From: Halomonas rhizosphaerae
GTDB taxonomy: Bacteria > Pseudomonadota > Gammaproteobacteria > Pseudomonadales > Halomonadaceae
Reading direction: 5' to 3'
Assembly: GCF_030010555.1 (NCBI RefSeq)
Contig: NZ_JASCQP010000030.1
Coordinates: 1-64,000 of the forward strand
DNA length: 64,000 nt
The notes beneath the pieces were generated by a model. That model was not told where the DNA came from and searched no databases. It was given only the letters and a program-made list of their open reading frames with translations. This document shows, in pieces, positions 50,527 through 59,458 of this stretch (the stretch's first letter is position 1; each line of letters begins with the position of its first letter). The position numbers and the translations under genes are program-made.

Positions 50527-51462
50527 CTAGCAAGCCGCCGGAGGTTCCGCCAATGCCGCCGCCCGGAGGCGCAGGTCATGGAGATGGCGTGCCAGGCAGG
50601 GGGCCGTCAGCCGGTGCCGTGCGGCGGCGTCCAGCAGCGGGACGAGGATCGCCTCGTGCTCGGTGAGGCGGCCGGCCATCACGTCCTGCAGCATGGAGGC
50701 CCGGTTGCTCGCCGTGGCCTCGACGACTTGCCAGACCAGCTGCCGCCAGCCCTCCAGCCCCCCATCGCCGGGTGGGGTGACGCCCTCGGCGGCGAGGATC
50801 GCCGCGACCTCGGTGATCAGCCGCTCGACCATGGGGCGGAAGGGGCGGTCGCGCAACTGCCCGTTACGGATCGCGAACCGGGCGACCAGGGGGTTGATGG
50901 CGGCATTGACGGCCAGCTTGCGCCATAGCCGCACGCGGATGTCGGCAACCGCCTCGGCCGGCAGCCCGGCGGCGGTCAGGGTCTGCGCCAGCGCGGTGGC
51001 CAGGTCCGCGTGGCTCCCGTCCAGGGCGCCGATGTAGGTGTCGCCATGGCCGGCATGGGTCACCCGGTCGTCGTCCTGTACATGGGCGCCCTCGGTGGTG
51101 GTGGCGCAGAGCACCGGGCCGTGATGGTGCTCGGTGAGCCGGGGCTGACAGGCGAAGCCATTCTGCCACAGCACCAGCGGCACCCCGGCGGGCAGCCGGG
51201 CGGCAAGGGCGGCGTGGGCCGCCTCGGCGCCGTGGGCCTTGGTGGTCAGGTGCACCACAGCCGGGGGGTCCGCGGGCAGGGCATCGATCCGCGCCATGAC
51301 AACTGCCTGTACCCGGGCGTCGCCCTCCGGGGTGACCAGGGTCTGGCGGTCGGGAAGCGGGCGGCGGCCGACCAGCCTCACCGGGACCCGTCCGGCCAGC
51401 CGGAGGGCGATCAGCCGTCCCAGGGCGCCGGGGCCGACGATCCAGTGGGTCGCAGGGGTCAT
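50527..51462 (-). CDS. panE: 2-dehydropantoate 2-reductase (PanE/ApbA family)
   Basis: NADPH-dependent reduction of ketopantoate to pantoate for coenzyme A synthesis. The 311-residue protein has the dinucleotide motif IVGPGALGRLIALRL, the substrate-binding LTTKAHGAEAA (conserved Lys), QNGFACQ and the catalytic Lys/Asn in LWRKLAVNAAINPLVA. GGGAG precedes the ATG at 51462; the frame is open further upstream only because it runs over the end of topB. It lies 16 bp behind topB. Another member of the same family acting on a different 2-oxoacid cannot be fully excluded. Confidence 0.9.
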   Translation of the reverse strand: MTPATHWIVGPGALGRLIALRLAGRVPVRLVGRRPLPDRQTLVTPEGDARVQAVVMARIDALPADPPAVVHLTTKAHGAEAAHAALAARLPAGVPLVLWQNGFACQPRLTEHHHGPVLCATTTEGAHVQDDDRVTHAGHGDTYIGALDGSHADLATALAQTLTAAGLPAEAVADIRVRLWRKLAVNAAINPLVARFAIRNGQLRDRPFRPMVERLITEVAAILAAEGVTPPGDGGLEGWRQLVWQVVEATASNRASMLQDVMAGRLTEHEAILVPLLDAAARHRLTAPCLARHLHDLRLRAAALAEPPAAC

Positions 51463-51478
51463 GGGGCAGCTCCCGGGA

Positions 51479-53398
51479 TCATGGGCGGCGAGTGCGCCGT
51501 GCCGCGGGCGTCCTGCGGCGCGACCCGCCGCGCCGGGGGCCTCGAGCCGAGCGCGCCGCCGGGGCCTGCTCGCCCCGGGCGCTGTGCAGCGCCTCGCGCA
51601 TCCGCCCCGCGTCGGCGGCGGCGAGCAGGCCATGCAGGTCCTCGACCAGGGCCGCGAGGAAGGGGGCCGGGGCGTCGCCCTGCTCGGCGATGGCGCCCAG
51701 GCGCTGCTCCCAGAGCGCGGTACGCTCGGGGCGGCCCACCGCCTCGGGCAGCGAGGCGATCAGCGCGCTGCCGAGCCGCGTGGCGCGCAGCGCCTTTGCC
51801 TGGCGGATCAGGTAGCCGCGCTCCACCAGCGTCTCGATGATGCCGGCCCGGGTCGCCTCGGTGCCCAGGCCGTCGTGCTCGCGCAGGGTGCGCCGGACGG
51901 CCGGGTCCTCCACGTAGCGGGCAATGTTCATCATCGCCTTGATCAGGCTGGCGTCGGTGAAGGGCTCCGGCGGGCGGGTCTCACGGTCCTCGACACCGGC
52001 CTCCAGGACCCGGCATGTCTCCCCCTCGGTGAGCGGTGGCAGCGGTGGTGCCTCGTCACGGGTGGTGAACAGCGGCTTCCAGCCGGGGTCGAGGATCTCC
52101 TGGCCCCGGGCGCGGAAGGTCTCGTCGAGGAGGCAAAATGCCGCCTTCACCTCGCGGGTGGAAAGCGCGGGATAGAACTGCGCCAGGACGTTGCGGGCGA
52201 TCAGCCGGAAGACATCGGCTTCGGCCTTCTCGAGTCGCGCGAGGTCGGCGGTCTTGCCGGTGGGCGCCAGGGCGTGGTGGGCGCCGACCCTGCGATCGTC
52301 CCAGGCCCTGGAGCGCCGTGAGAGATCCGCACCGGCCAGCCAGCCTCGCAGCGTCTCGTCCTGGCGGCAGGCGCCCTCCAGCGTGCTACGGGCCGAGGCG
52401 AAATGCTCCTCGGGCAGATAGCGGCAGTCCGAGCGGGGGTAGGTTATCAGCTGATGGCGCTCGTAGAGACGCTGGCAGATGTCCAGGGTCGCCTTGGCGG
52501 AGAGCCCATGGCGCCGTGCCGCATCCACCTGAAGCGCCGAGAGCGAGTAGGGCAGGGGAGCGGCCTGGCGCTTGTCACGGCGCTCGAGTGCCGTGAGCCG
52601 ACCCTCGGCACCGGGCAGGCGCTCCGCCAGGGCGGCGGCCGGTTCCCGGACCAGCAGGCGCCCCTGGTCGTCGAGGGGATGGGCCTCCCCGGGCACCCAC
52701 CAGGTGCGCAACCGGCCCTGCGCGACGGCGAGGTCGGCCCACAGCACGAAGAAGGGTCTGGGGACGAAGTCGCGGATCTCGGCGTCGCGGCGCACCACCA
52801 GCCCCAGCACCGGGGTCTGGACCCGTCCCACCGAGAGCACACCGTCGTGGCCGGCCTGGCGGCCGGTGAGCGTCCAGGCGCGGGTCAGGTTGATGCCGTA
52901 GAGCCAGTCGGCCCGGGCGCGGCACTGGGCTGCCCGGTAGAGCGGCGCGAAGCGACCGTTGTCCTCGAGCCGGGCGAGCGCGCGCTGCACCGCCGGGCGG
53001 TTGAGGTCGCTGACCAGCAGCCGCGACACCGGCCCCTTCCAGCCCAGGTGCTCGATCACCTCCTGCACCAGCAGCTGCCCCTCGCGGTCGGGGTCGCCGG
53101 CATGCACCACCTCGCGGGCGGACTTGAGCAGTCGACGGATCACCGCCAGCTGGCCGCGGGCCTTCGGGCGAGGCATCAGCTTCCAGCGGCCCGGCAGGAT
53201 CGGCAGCTGGTCGAGGCGCCACTGCTTCAGGGCCGGGTCGTAGGCATCGGGCGGGGCCTGTTCCAGAAGGTGGCCCAGGCACCAGGTGACCGTGGTCTCA
53301 CCCACCACCAGGGCCCCGTCGTCGCGGCGGGGGGAGCCGGGCAGGGCCTCGGCGATGGCCCGGGCCAGGCTCGGTTTCTCGGCGATGATCAGTCGCAT
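51479..53398 (-). CDS. topB: DNA topoisomerase III
   Basis: Type IA topoisomerase that decatenates DNA through single-strand passage. It is 639 residues: TOPRIM domain from MRLIIAEKPSLARAIAEAL through HAGDPDREGQLL, central gate with NLTRAWTLTGRQAG and SVGRVQTPVLGLV, catalytic Tyr in LITYPRSDCRYLPEE, and GLGTEATRAGIIETLVERGYL. It ends in an Arg/Pro/Ala-rich basic tail of about 25 residues without zinc ribbons, as in E. coli TopB. The start is the family consensus; the Shine-Dalgarno is weak. Divergent from the ABC1-kinase gene. Confidence 0.95.
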   Translation of the reverse strand: MRLIIAEKPSLARAIAEALPGSPRRDDGALVVGETTVTWCLGHLLEQAPPDAYDPALKQWRLDQLPILPGRWKLMPRPKARGQLAVIRRLLKSAREVVHAGDPDREGQLLVQEVIEHLGWKGPVSRLLVSDLNRPAVQRALARLEDNGRFAPLYRAAQCRARADWLYGINLTRAWTLTGRQAGHDGVLSVGRVQTPVLGLVVRRDAEIRDFVPRPFFVLWADLAVAQGRLRTWWVPGEAHPLDDQGRLLVREPAAALAERLPGAEGRLTALERRDKRQAAPLPYSLSALQVDAARRHGLSAKATLDICQRLYERHQLITYPRSDCRYLPEEHFASARSTLEGACRQDETLRGWLAGADLSRRSRAWDDRRVGAHHALAPTGKTADLARLEKAEADVFRLIARNVLAQFYPALSTREVKAAFCLLDETFRARGQEILDPGWKPLFTTRDEAPPLPPLTEGETCRVLEAGVEDRETRPPEPFTDASLIKAMMNIARYVEDPAVRRTLREHDGLGTEATRAGIIETLVERGYLIRQAKALRATRLGSALIASLPEAVGRPERTALWEQRLGAIAEQGDAPAPFLAALVEDLHGLLAAADAGRMREALHSARGEQAPAARSARGPRRGGSRRRTPAARRTRRP

Positions 53399-53477
53399 GA
53401 TGGCTCGTCGCGGTGAATGACATGGACATTCTTCCAGTATTCGCCACGCCTCGCCAGGTGTAAGCTGCACCAATAGA

Positions 53478-53494
53478 TGTACAATGGTTGTACA
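53478..53494. promoter_or_regulatory. Perfect TGTACAA-N3-TTGTACA operator-like palindrome
   Basis: TGTACAA at 53478-53484 and TTGTACA at 53488-53494 form a perfect 17-bp palindrome, 22 bp ahead of the ABC1-kinase start and overlapping two TACAAT hexamers that resemble -10 elements (53480-53485 and 53491-53496). A protein bound here would cover the promoter. Regulator unknown; TGTACA half-sites are used by MerR-family LitR/CarH photoreceptors, but with wider spacing. Confidence 0.65.
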
Positions 53495-53516
53495 ATATTG
53501 ATCGGAGGAGAGAGGC

Positions 53517-54761
53517 ATGCGCGAACGCGGCCGTACCCGGCGCCTGCTGGGACTCGGCGCCCGCACCGGCGGGGCGCTGATCCGCACCCGAATGGGCGGG
53601 CAGGCCGACTGGCGGGCCCTGGGAGAGGCCCTCTTCGAGGGGCTTTCCGAGCTGAAGGGGCCGGCCATGAAGCTGGCCCAGATCATGTCCCAGTGGGACG
53701 ACCTGCTGCCGCCCGACCTCGCCGAGGAGCTCTCCCGCCTGCAGCGCCAGGCCGAACCGATGCCCTGGACGGGCATCCGCCGCACCCTGGTCGCCCAGTA
53801 CGGCGACCTGGACGCGGTGTTCTCCGGCATCGAGGAGCGCCCCTTCGCCAGCGCTTCCATGGGCCAGGTGCACCGCGCCACGACCCGGGACGGCGAGACC
53901 CTGGTGCTCAAGGTGCAGTATCCGGGACTGGCCGAGGTACTGGAGAGCGACCTGGCGCAGGTGCGACGCCTGATGCGCCTGGGTCGCTGGTTCAAGGTGC
54001 CCCAGGCGCGGCTCGATGCGCTCTTCGAGGAGCTGGCGGTGAGCCTGCGCGGCGAGCTGGACTACCACGCGGAGGCACAGGCACTGGCCCGCTACCGCTC
54101 GCGCTATGCGCACCTCGACAGCCTGGTGATCCCCGAGCCGTTGCCGGACTTCTCCGGCCCGCGGGTGCTGGCCATGCGCTACGTCGCCGGGACCCCGCTG
54201 CGTGATCTCGAGGCGGCCGACGACGCCCTGCGCCAGCGGGTGGCGACGACGCTCGCCGACTGGCTGACCGAGGAACTCTTCACCCATGGCGAGCTGCATG
54301 CCGACCCCCATGCCGGCAACTTCGCCGCCGACCCGACGGGGCGTCTGGTGATCTACGATCTCGGCGCCGTGATCCCGGTGCCCGAGGCGCGCCTGGCCGC
54401 GATGATGCGGCTGCTCGAGGCGACCCTGGTGGGGGATCCCATGGCCATGGACGCGGCGATGCTCGAACTGGGTGGCCGTCAGGGGCAGGGGGCGCCCCTG
54501 GCCCTTTACCGCGAGGCGGCCGAGGCGGTCACGCCGCTGTTCGAACCGGGTGAGCAGGACTTCGGCGACGTCCGGGTACACCGTCGGCTACGCGAGCTCT
54601 CCCCGAAGGTCTGGGCAGCCATGGACCGCCTGCAGCCCCCGGCGGACACGCTGCTGCTCTCGCGCACCCTCAACGGCCACTACTGGAATCTGGTGCGCCT
54701 CGGCGCGAGACTCGACATGGCCGAGCGCACCCGGCCGCTGTTCCCCAGAGGGCACGCCTGA
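53517..54761 (+). CDS. ABC1/UbiB-family atypical kinase
   Basis: A 414-residue protein-kinase-like (ADCK/UbiB/Coq8) protein. It shows the N-terminal KxGQ-type helix (LSELKGPAMKLAQIMSQ, here AQ instead of GQ), the Ala-rich nucleotide loop PFASASMGQVHRA, the ATP-binding Lys in LVLKVQYPG, the ExD acidic pair in GELDYHAEAQ, the catalytic loop ELHADPHAGNF and the metal Asp in VIYDLGAVIPV. Family members act as ATPases supporting quinone or lipid metabolism. It lacks the C-terminal membrane helices of UbiB, so it is a soluble paralogue. GGAGGAGAG at about 53504 gives the start; it is alone behind the TGTACAA palindrome. Confidence 0.88.
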   Translation: MRERGRTRRLLGLGARTGGALIRTRMGGQADWRALGEALFEGLSELKGPAMKLAQIMSQWDDLLPPDLAEELSRLQRQAEPMPWTGIRRTLVAQYGDLDAVFSGIEERPFASASMGQVHRATTRDGETLVLKVQYPGLAEVLESDLAQVRRLMRLGRWFKVPQARLDALFEELAVSLRGELDYHAEAQALARYRSRYAHLDSLVIPEPLPDFSGPRVLAMRYVAGTPLRDLEAADDALRQRVATTLADWLTEELFTHGELHADPHAGNFAADPTGRLVIYDLGAVIPVPEARLAAMMRLLEATLVGDPMAMDAAMLELGGRQGQGAPLALYREAAEAVTPLFEPGEQDFGDVRVHRRLRELSPKVWAAMDRLQPPADTLLLSRTLNGHYWNLVRLGARLDMAERTRPLFPRGHA

Positions 54762-54845
54762 TCTCCCGGACAGGCGACAGACCCACCTGCCCAGCCTGGC
54801 GCCGGACTGGTAGACTATGCCGTTTTCCAAACGTTGGAGTGCGCG

Positions 54846-56672
54846 ATGCTGGCAGTATGGGTAGAACAGCTGCTGGGCTTTGCCTCGGGTGCCCTGGTGG
54901 CCATTCGCCAGGACGAGCGCTACCCCACGCTGATGGCCTGGGCCCGCGACGAGGGGCCAGCCCTGGTCGGCGGCAACCTGGCGCTGGCCCAGGCGCTGGC
55001 GCCGGAGCTGTGGTCGCAGACCCCGCTGGCACGACTCGACTTCGCCGCCGAGCCCCTGGCCCGGCCCGGGCGCAACGAACCCTGTTGGTGCGATTCCGGG
55101 CGCAAGACCAAGCACTGTTGCGGGGCGGTCAGCCTGCCCGGTCATGTGCCGCCGCACCTGATGTGGATGCTCTCGCTGCGCGACTGGAAGGGCGATACCC
55201 TCAAGGCCGCCCTGGCCAGCGGCCGCGCCCCGGCCCAGGCGCTGCTGGAGGCCGGCCTTATCGCCGCCGAGTCCGGCCAGCGCGGGCGGGCCCAGCAGAT
55301 CCTCGAGTCGCTGTTCGAGCGTGCTGACTGGCTGACCCTCCCCGAGCAGGCCGAGCCCGCCTTCGAGATCCTCATCGACCTCTACCAGGAGCGCGGCTTC
55401 CACCGCAAGCGCGAGGCGCTGCTCGACGCCGTGCTCGACCGCGGGCCGCTGTTCCTGCGCGGCGTGGCCCTGGAGCGGCTCTGCCTGATGCACCTGGACA
55501 ACGATGACCTGGACAGTGCCCGGGCGGCCTTCGTGCGCGCCCAGCAGGCCCTGCCCGACTCGCCGACCCTGGCCTATATCGAGGCCATGCTGCTGCTGCA
55601 CGAGGGGCATGAGCAGGAAGCCGCCGAGCGGTCGCGCTTCTGGTTCCGGCGCCTGGCCCGCCAGGGCGACCTGGACCCCGACCAGCTGCAGTTCCTGGCC
55701 GACCTGGCCGAGAACCCCGGGGCGACGCTCGCCGATCAGCTGCTCAGTGCCGAGGAGGACCTGGCCGAGCCGCTGGTGGCCCTGCAGGCGCTGCTGGAAT
55801 CGCTGCCCGTGGCCCCGCGCCTGGAGATCCGCGTCGGCGACGATGGCAGCCTCGAGTACCACACCACCGCCCGCGAGGACACCCTGTTCGCCGCCTGGCA
55901 GAAGGTCTTCCGGGCGCGGGTCGAGAGCGACGCCCCGATGGGCTTCGACGAGGATCCCTGGCCCCATGCCGGGGAGTGGCTGCCGGCGCTCTGCGCCCAT
56001 CCCGAGTGGCTGGACGCCCCCGCCGTGGTGCAATCCCTGGCGCTGGCACTCGCCAGCCGCTTCGGCAGCCTGCCGTGGATGGCGCCGAGCCTGTTCGAGC
56101 CCCTGGCGAGCCGGCTGGAGCGCTGGCTTGAGCAGGTGCGCGCCGAGGGGGAGGGCGCCTTCCTGTGGGACAGTGCCGACAACGCCGTGCTGTTGCGCAC
56201 CGGTCTGGCACTGGTGGTGGGCATGGAGCGCGGTGCCCGGGCGCGCTCCCGAGAGCTCGCCGAGCGGCTGCTCACCCTGGACGACCAGGACAGCCTGGGC
56301 CTGCGCGAGCTGGTGCTCGACCAGCTGCTCCGGGAAGGTCGCGACCGCGCTGCCCTGGCCCTGAGTGAGCGCGAGCTCGACGGCGATGACGACGAGACCC
56401 CGCCGCTGGGGCTGCTGATGGGGCGGGTGCTGGCGCTCTATCGCCTGGAGCGCCGCGACGAGGCCGCCGAGGCGCTGGGGGAGGTGGCCCGCCACAACCC
56501 CCATGCCGTGGCCATGCTGTGCGCCGAGAACCCGCGACCGGTCGGCGGTGGCGAGGGCGTCGCCGAGCCCGGTTCCCGTGCCGAGGCCTGGCAGTATCGC
56601 ACCTTGATGCGCGACCAGTGGCGAACCACGCCGGGGGCGCTGGCCTGGCTGCAGGCGCGGCTGGCCGACTGA
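54846..56672 (+). CDS. SEC-C zinc-motif and TPR-like protein of unknown function
   Basis: A 608-residue protein. Near residue 78 it has a SEC-C motif, PGRNEPCWCDSGRKTKHCC, the zinc-binding module known from SecA tails. The rest is helical, with TPR-like pairs such as LIAAESGQRGRAQQILESLFERA, LDSARAAFVRAQQALPDSPTLAYIEAMLLLHEG and LGLLMGRVLALYRLERRDEAAEAL. No catalytic motif. GGAG at 54836-54839 sets the ATG at 54846. It lies 84 bp behind the ABC1 gene and faces ampG. The middle (about 320-470) has no recognisable repeat. Function unknown; a protein-binding scaffold is a fair guess. Confidence 0.8.
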   Translation: MLAVWVEQLLGFASGALVAIRQDERYPTLMAWARDEGPALVGGNLALAQALAPELWSQTPLARLDFAAEPLARPGRNEPCWCDSGRKTKHCCGAVSLPGHVPPHLMWMLSLRDWKGDTLKAALASGRAPAQALLEAGLIAAESGQRGRAQQILESLFERADWLTLPEQAEPAFEILIDLYQERGFHRKREALLDAVLDRGPLFLRGVALERLCLMHLDNDDLDSARAAFVRAQQALPDSPTLAYIEAMLLLHEGHEQEAAERSRFWFRRLARQGDLDPDQLQFLADLAENPGATLADQLLSAEEDLAEPLVALQALLESLPVAPRLEIRVGDDGSLEYHTTAREDTLFAAWQKVFRARVESDAPMGFDEDPWPHAGEWLPALCAHPEWLDAPAVVQSLALALASRFGSLPWMAPSLFEPLASRLERWLEQVRAEGEGAFLWDSADNAVLLRTGLALVVGMERGARARSRELAERLLTLDDQDSLGLRELVLDQLLREGRDRAALALSERELDGDDDETPPLGLLMGRVLALYRLERRDEAAEALGEVARHNPHAVAMLCAENPRPVGGGEGVAEPGSRAEAWQYRTLMRDQWRTTPGALAWLQARLAD

Positions 56673-56694
56673 CCGAGCGATAGGTCCACGGCGA

Positions 56695-58056
56695 TCAGGC
56701 GGCCCGGGGGGCCGGCACCAGCTCGCGGTCGCGGCTGATCCAGATCGCCAGCAGCACGGCCGGCAGCCCGAGCAGCGTGGAGATCAGGAAGAAGGTGGCA
56801 TAGCCCTCCCCACTCACCACCAGGCCGCCGAAGCCGCTGAGGAACTTGCCGGGCAGGGTCATCAGCGACGAGAAGAGTGCGTACTGGGTGGCCGTGTAGG
56901 CACGCGAAGTGAGGCTCGAGAGGAAGGCGATGAACACGGCGCTGGCCAGGCCGTTGGCCAGGTTGTCGCCGATGATCGCCATCACCAGCATCGGTAGGCT
57001 CTGGCCGGCCATTGCCAGGGCCACGAACAGCAGGTTGGTCAGCGCCGCGGCCACCGCCCCCAGGACCAGGATCGGCCCGATGCCGTAGCGGGCCACCAGC
57101 AGCCCCCCGAGGATCCCGCCGCCAATGCTCATGGCGATGCCGAAGACGTTGGTGACATTGGCGATGGTGGCCAGCGTGAAGCCGAGGTCGATGTAGAGGG
57201 GGTTGGCCATGGAGGCCATGGCCAGGTCGCTGATCCGGAACACCGCCACGAACAGCAGCAGCCACAGCGCCTTGTGTCGGTGGCGGGTGAAGAAGTCGGT
57301 GAAGGGGCAGACGATCGCCCCGATCACCCAGGCTCCGAGCCGCCGCAGCGGCTTCGCCCGGCCGCGGGAGGCCCGCAGGAAGGCCCGTACCCTCGGCTCG
57401 TGGATCAGCTGGGTGGTCAGCGAGAGTCGCTCGGGTTCCGGGCGCAGCAGCACCGTGACCACCCCGATCCCCACCAGCGCCGCCATGGTCAGGTAGGCCG
57501 CCTCCCACGAGGCCAGCGAGGCCACGTAGAGGGCGCCCGCGCCGGCCGCCAGCAGTCCGCCGCGATAGCCGATGATGTAGGTCGAGGCCATGGCGGCCTG
57601 GATATCGTCCGGGGCGGACTCGATGCGGAAGGCGTCGATGGCGATGTCCTGGGTCGCGCTGCCGAAGGCCACCAGCAGGGCGAAGGCGGCCACCAGGGGC
57701 AGGTGGCCCACCGGGTCGACCCCGGCCAGCCCGACCAGGCCAATGGCGATCATCGCCTGGGCCAGCAGCATCCAGCCTCGGCGCTGGCCGAAGGTGCGGG
57801 TCAGCAGCGGCAGGGCGAGCCGATCCACCACCGGGGCCCAGAAGAACTTGATCGAGTAGAGCATGCCGATCCAGGCGAAGAAGCCGATGGCCGCCACCTC
57901 GACCCCGGTGCTGCGCAGCCAGGCCGAGAGGGTCGAGAACACCAGCAGGAAGGGCAGGCCGGCGGAGAAGCCCAGGAACAGCATGGTGATGACCGGCGCT
58001 CGCAGGTAGATGGCCAGGGCATCGCGCCAGCTGCGTCGGGCGGTGGGGGACGGCAT
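56695..58056 (-). CDS. ampG: AmpG-family muropeptide permease (MFS)
   Basis: Imports anhydromuropeptides released by lytic transglycosylases for peptidoglycan recycling. The 453-residue protein has about 12-14 hydrophobic segments and AmpG hallmarks: FLGFSAGLPFLLVFSTLSAWLRSTGVEVAAIGFFAWIG, KFFWAPVVDRL near the N-terminus, FGSATQDIAIDAFRIE, and YTATQYALFSSLMTLPGKFLSGFGG late. ATG at 58056 is used because the upstream GTG is part of the AAGGAG site. Shorter than E. coli AmpG (491) at the C-terminus. It faces the SEC-C gene and is divergent from rfaH. Confidence 0.92.
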   Translation of the reverse strand: MPSPTARRSWRDALAIYLRAPVITMLFLGFSAGLPFLLVFSTLSAWLRSTGVEVAAIGFFAWIGMLYSIKFFWAPVVDRLALPLLTRTFGQRRGWMLLAQAMIAIGLVGLAGVDPVGHLPLVAAFALLVAFGSATQDIAIDAFRIESAPDDIQAAMASTYIIGYRGGLLAAGAGALYVASLASWEAAYLTMAALVGIGVVTVLLRPEPERLSLTTQLIHEPRVRAFLRASRGRAKPLRRLGAWVIGAIVCPFTDFFTRHRHKALWLLLFVAVFRISDLAMASMANPLYIDLGFTLATIANVTNVFGIAMSIGGGILGGLLVARYGIGPILVLGAVAAALTNLLFVALAMAGQSLPMLVMAIIGDNLANGLASAVFIAFLSSLTSRAYTATQYALFSSLMTLPGKFLSGFGGLVVSGEGYATFFLISTLLGLPAVLLAIWISRDRELVPAPRAA

Positions 58057-58201
58057 GTCGGGGAGCACTCCTTGCAGTGGGCGCGACAGAGGCCACGCAG
58101 GCCTCGATCATCGATGGTAAAATCCCGGATCGGCAGCCGGGCCGGGCAGCGTCCGGCCCATGTCAGCCGTGCGATATCCTCCGGGCTGGCATGCGGTGGG
58201 A

Positions 58202-58282
58202 TTGTTGCAGAGCCCCGGCAGTGATACTAGGAGCCTGTCGTACTTGTCGCTGATCTGCTGCGAGATCCGTCAAATCCGACAG
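58202..58282 (+). promoter_or_regulatory. Candidate promoter and folded leader of rfaH
   Basis: TTGTTG at 58202-58207 and GATACT at 58223-58228 (15-bp spacing) may form a promoter. The transcript would then start a nested hairpin: CTGTCG (58235-58240) pairs with CGACAG (58277-58282), and inside it GATCT (58252-58256) with AGATC (58263-58267). The outer stem ends 20 bp before the rfaH ribosome-binding site. Confidence 0.35.
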
Positions 58283-58312
58283 CTCCTTGCAGGAACCCTT
58301 ATCAGGAGCGAC

Positions 58313-58855
58313 ATGAGCGATTCCGAGATTCGCCAGGCCGAGGCCGATGATGCCGTGCCCCGCTGGTACGTAATCCAGTGCAAGGGCGGAGAGTCCTTCC
58401 GCGCCGCCGAGCACCTGACCAACCAGGGCTACGAGATCTTCCACCCCGTGCTCCAGGTCCAGAAGAAACGCCGCGGCAAGCTCGAGTGGGTCAGCGAGCC
58501 GTTGTTCCCCTACTACCTGTTCATCCGGCTCGACCGGCTGGCCAGCAACTGGCGACCCATCCGCTCCACCCGCGGCGTGCTGAAGATCGTCACCTTCGGC
58601 CTGGACATGCCGGTGCCGGTCAGCGATGAACTGGTCGAGACGCTGCTCACGCATGGCAGCGCCGAAGAGGACGCGACCTCGAACGTCTACTTCCGCGCCG
58701 GCGAGGCGGTGGAGATCACCGAGGGCCCCTTCAAGGACCTCCAGGCCGTGTTCGCCAGCCACAAGGGCGAGGAGCGCGCCATCGTGCTGCTCAACATGCT
58801 GCACAAGCAACAGCGCCTGGAGATGCCCGTCGGCCAGCTGCGCCGCCGCGATTAG
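58313..58855 (+). CDS. rfaH: Transcription antiterminator RfaH (NusG paralogue)
   Basis: Recruited to ops elements to promote elongation and translation of long surface-polysaccharide operons. The 180-residue protein has the NGN domain (PRWYVIQCKGGESFRAAEHLTNQGYEIFHPVLQVQKKRRGKLEWVSEPLFPYYLFIRLD) and a short C-terminal KOW-type domain (FRAGEAVEITEGPFKDLQAVFASHKGEERAIVLLNML). The KRRGK...PLFPYYLF pattern and the Q-rich end distinguish RfaH from NusG. CAGGAG at 58303-58308 gives the ATG. No polysaccharide operon or true ops element is in the window. Confidence 0.94.
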   Translation: MSDSEIRQAEADDAVPRWYVIQCKGGESFRAAEHLTNQGYEIFHPVLQVQKKRRGKLEWVSEPLFPYYLFIRLDRLASNWRPIRSTRGVLKIVTFGLDMPVPVSDELVETLLTHGSAEEDATSNVYFRAGEAVEITEGPFKDLQAVFASHKGEERAIVLLNMLHKQQRLEMPVGQLRRRD

Positions 58856-58898
58856 GCGGCGCGCCTCCCTCACTCAGTCACCCGCCTCAGGAGACCCC

Positions 58899-59405
58899 AT
58901 GACCATCGCCCCTCAACGGGTCGTGACCCTGCACTATGTGCTCAGCGACCGGGACGGCAGTGTCCTCGATGACTCCCGTGCCCGCCGGCAGCCCCTCGAA
59001 TACCTGCATGGGCACGGCAACATCATGGCCGGCCTGGAGCGCGCCCTGGCGGGCCAGGACGCCGGCGCCCAGCTCTCCGTCACCCTGATGCCGGCCGAGG
59101 CCTATGGCCTGCGCGACGAGGCGCTGGTGCGCGAGGTCGGCCGCCATGCCTTCCCGGTGGAGGAGGTCGCGCCGGGCATGCGCTTCCAGACCCCGGGTGA
59201 CGACGGCCCCGAGATCGTCACCGTGCTCGAGGTGCGTGATGACGCCGTGGTCATCGACACCAACCATCCGCTGGCCGGTCAGGTCCTGTGCTACCGAGTC
59301 GAGGTGCTGGAAGTGCGCGACGCCACCCGTGCCGAGCTCGTCAAGGGCCATCCGCTGCCCCCGGGCACCGATCCCGGCGAGGTCGAGGACAAGAAGCTGC
59401 CGTGA
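58899..59405 (+). CDS. FKBP-type peptidyl-prolyl isomerase, SlyD-like
   Basis: A 168-residue SlyD/FkpB-type isomerase: [42 protein letters not shown], the inserted-in-flap chaperone domain, and the late DTNHPLAGQVLCYRVEVLEVRDAT motif. Unlike E. coli SlyD it ends DPGEVEDKKLP without the His/Cys-rich metal-binding tail, so a nickel-delivery role is unlikely. CAGGAG at 58888-58893 precedes the ATG. It lies 43 bp behind rfaH on the same strand. Confidence 0.92.
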   Translation: MTIAPQRVVTLHYVLSDRDGSVLDDSRARRQPLEYLHGHGNIMAGLERALAGQDAGAQLSVTLMPAEAYGLRDEALVREVGRHAFPVEEVAPGMRFQTPGDDGPEIVTVLEVRDDAVVIDTNHPLAGQVLCYRVEVLEVRDATRAELVKGHPLPPGTDPGEVEDKKLP

Positions 59406-59408
59406 AAA

Positions 59409-59422
59409 CTGACCTGGATCAA
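59409..59422. promoter_or_regulatory. FNR/ANR-like box, distal
   Basis: CTGACCTGGATCAA matches the right half (ATCAA) of the TTGAT-N4-ATCAA consensus perfectly and the left half partly. It is an inverted near-copy of the proximal box 50 bp downstream (centre to centre), directly behind the SlyD-like gene. Confidence 0.5.
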
Positions 59423-59458
59423 CGGATTTCCCGCGACCCGGCGAGGGCGCGGAGAAAC

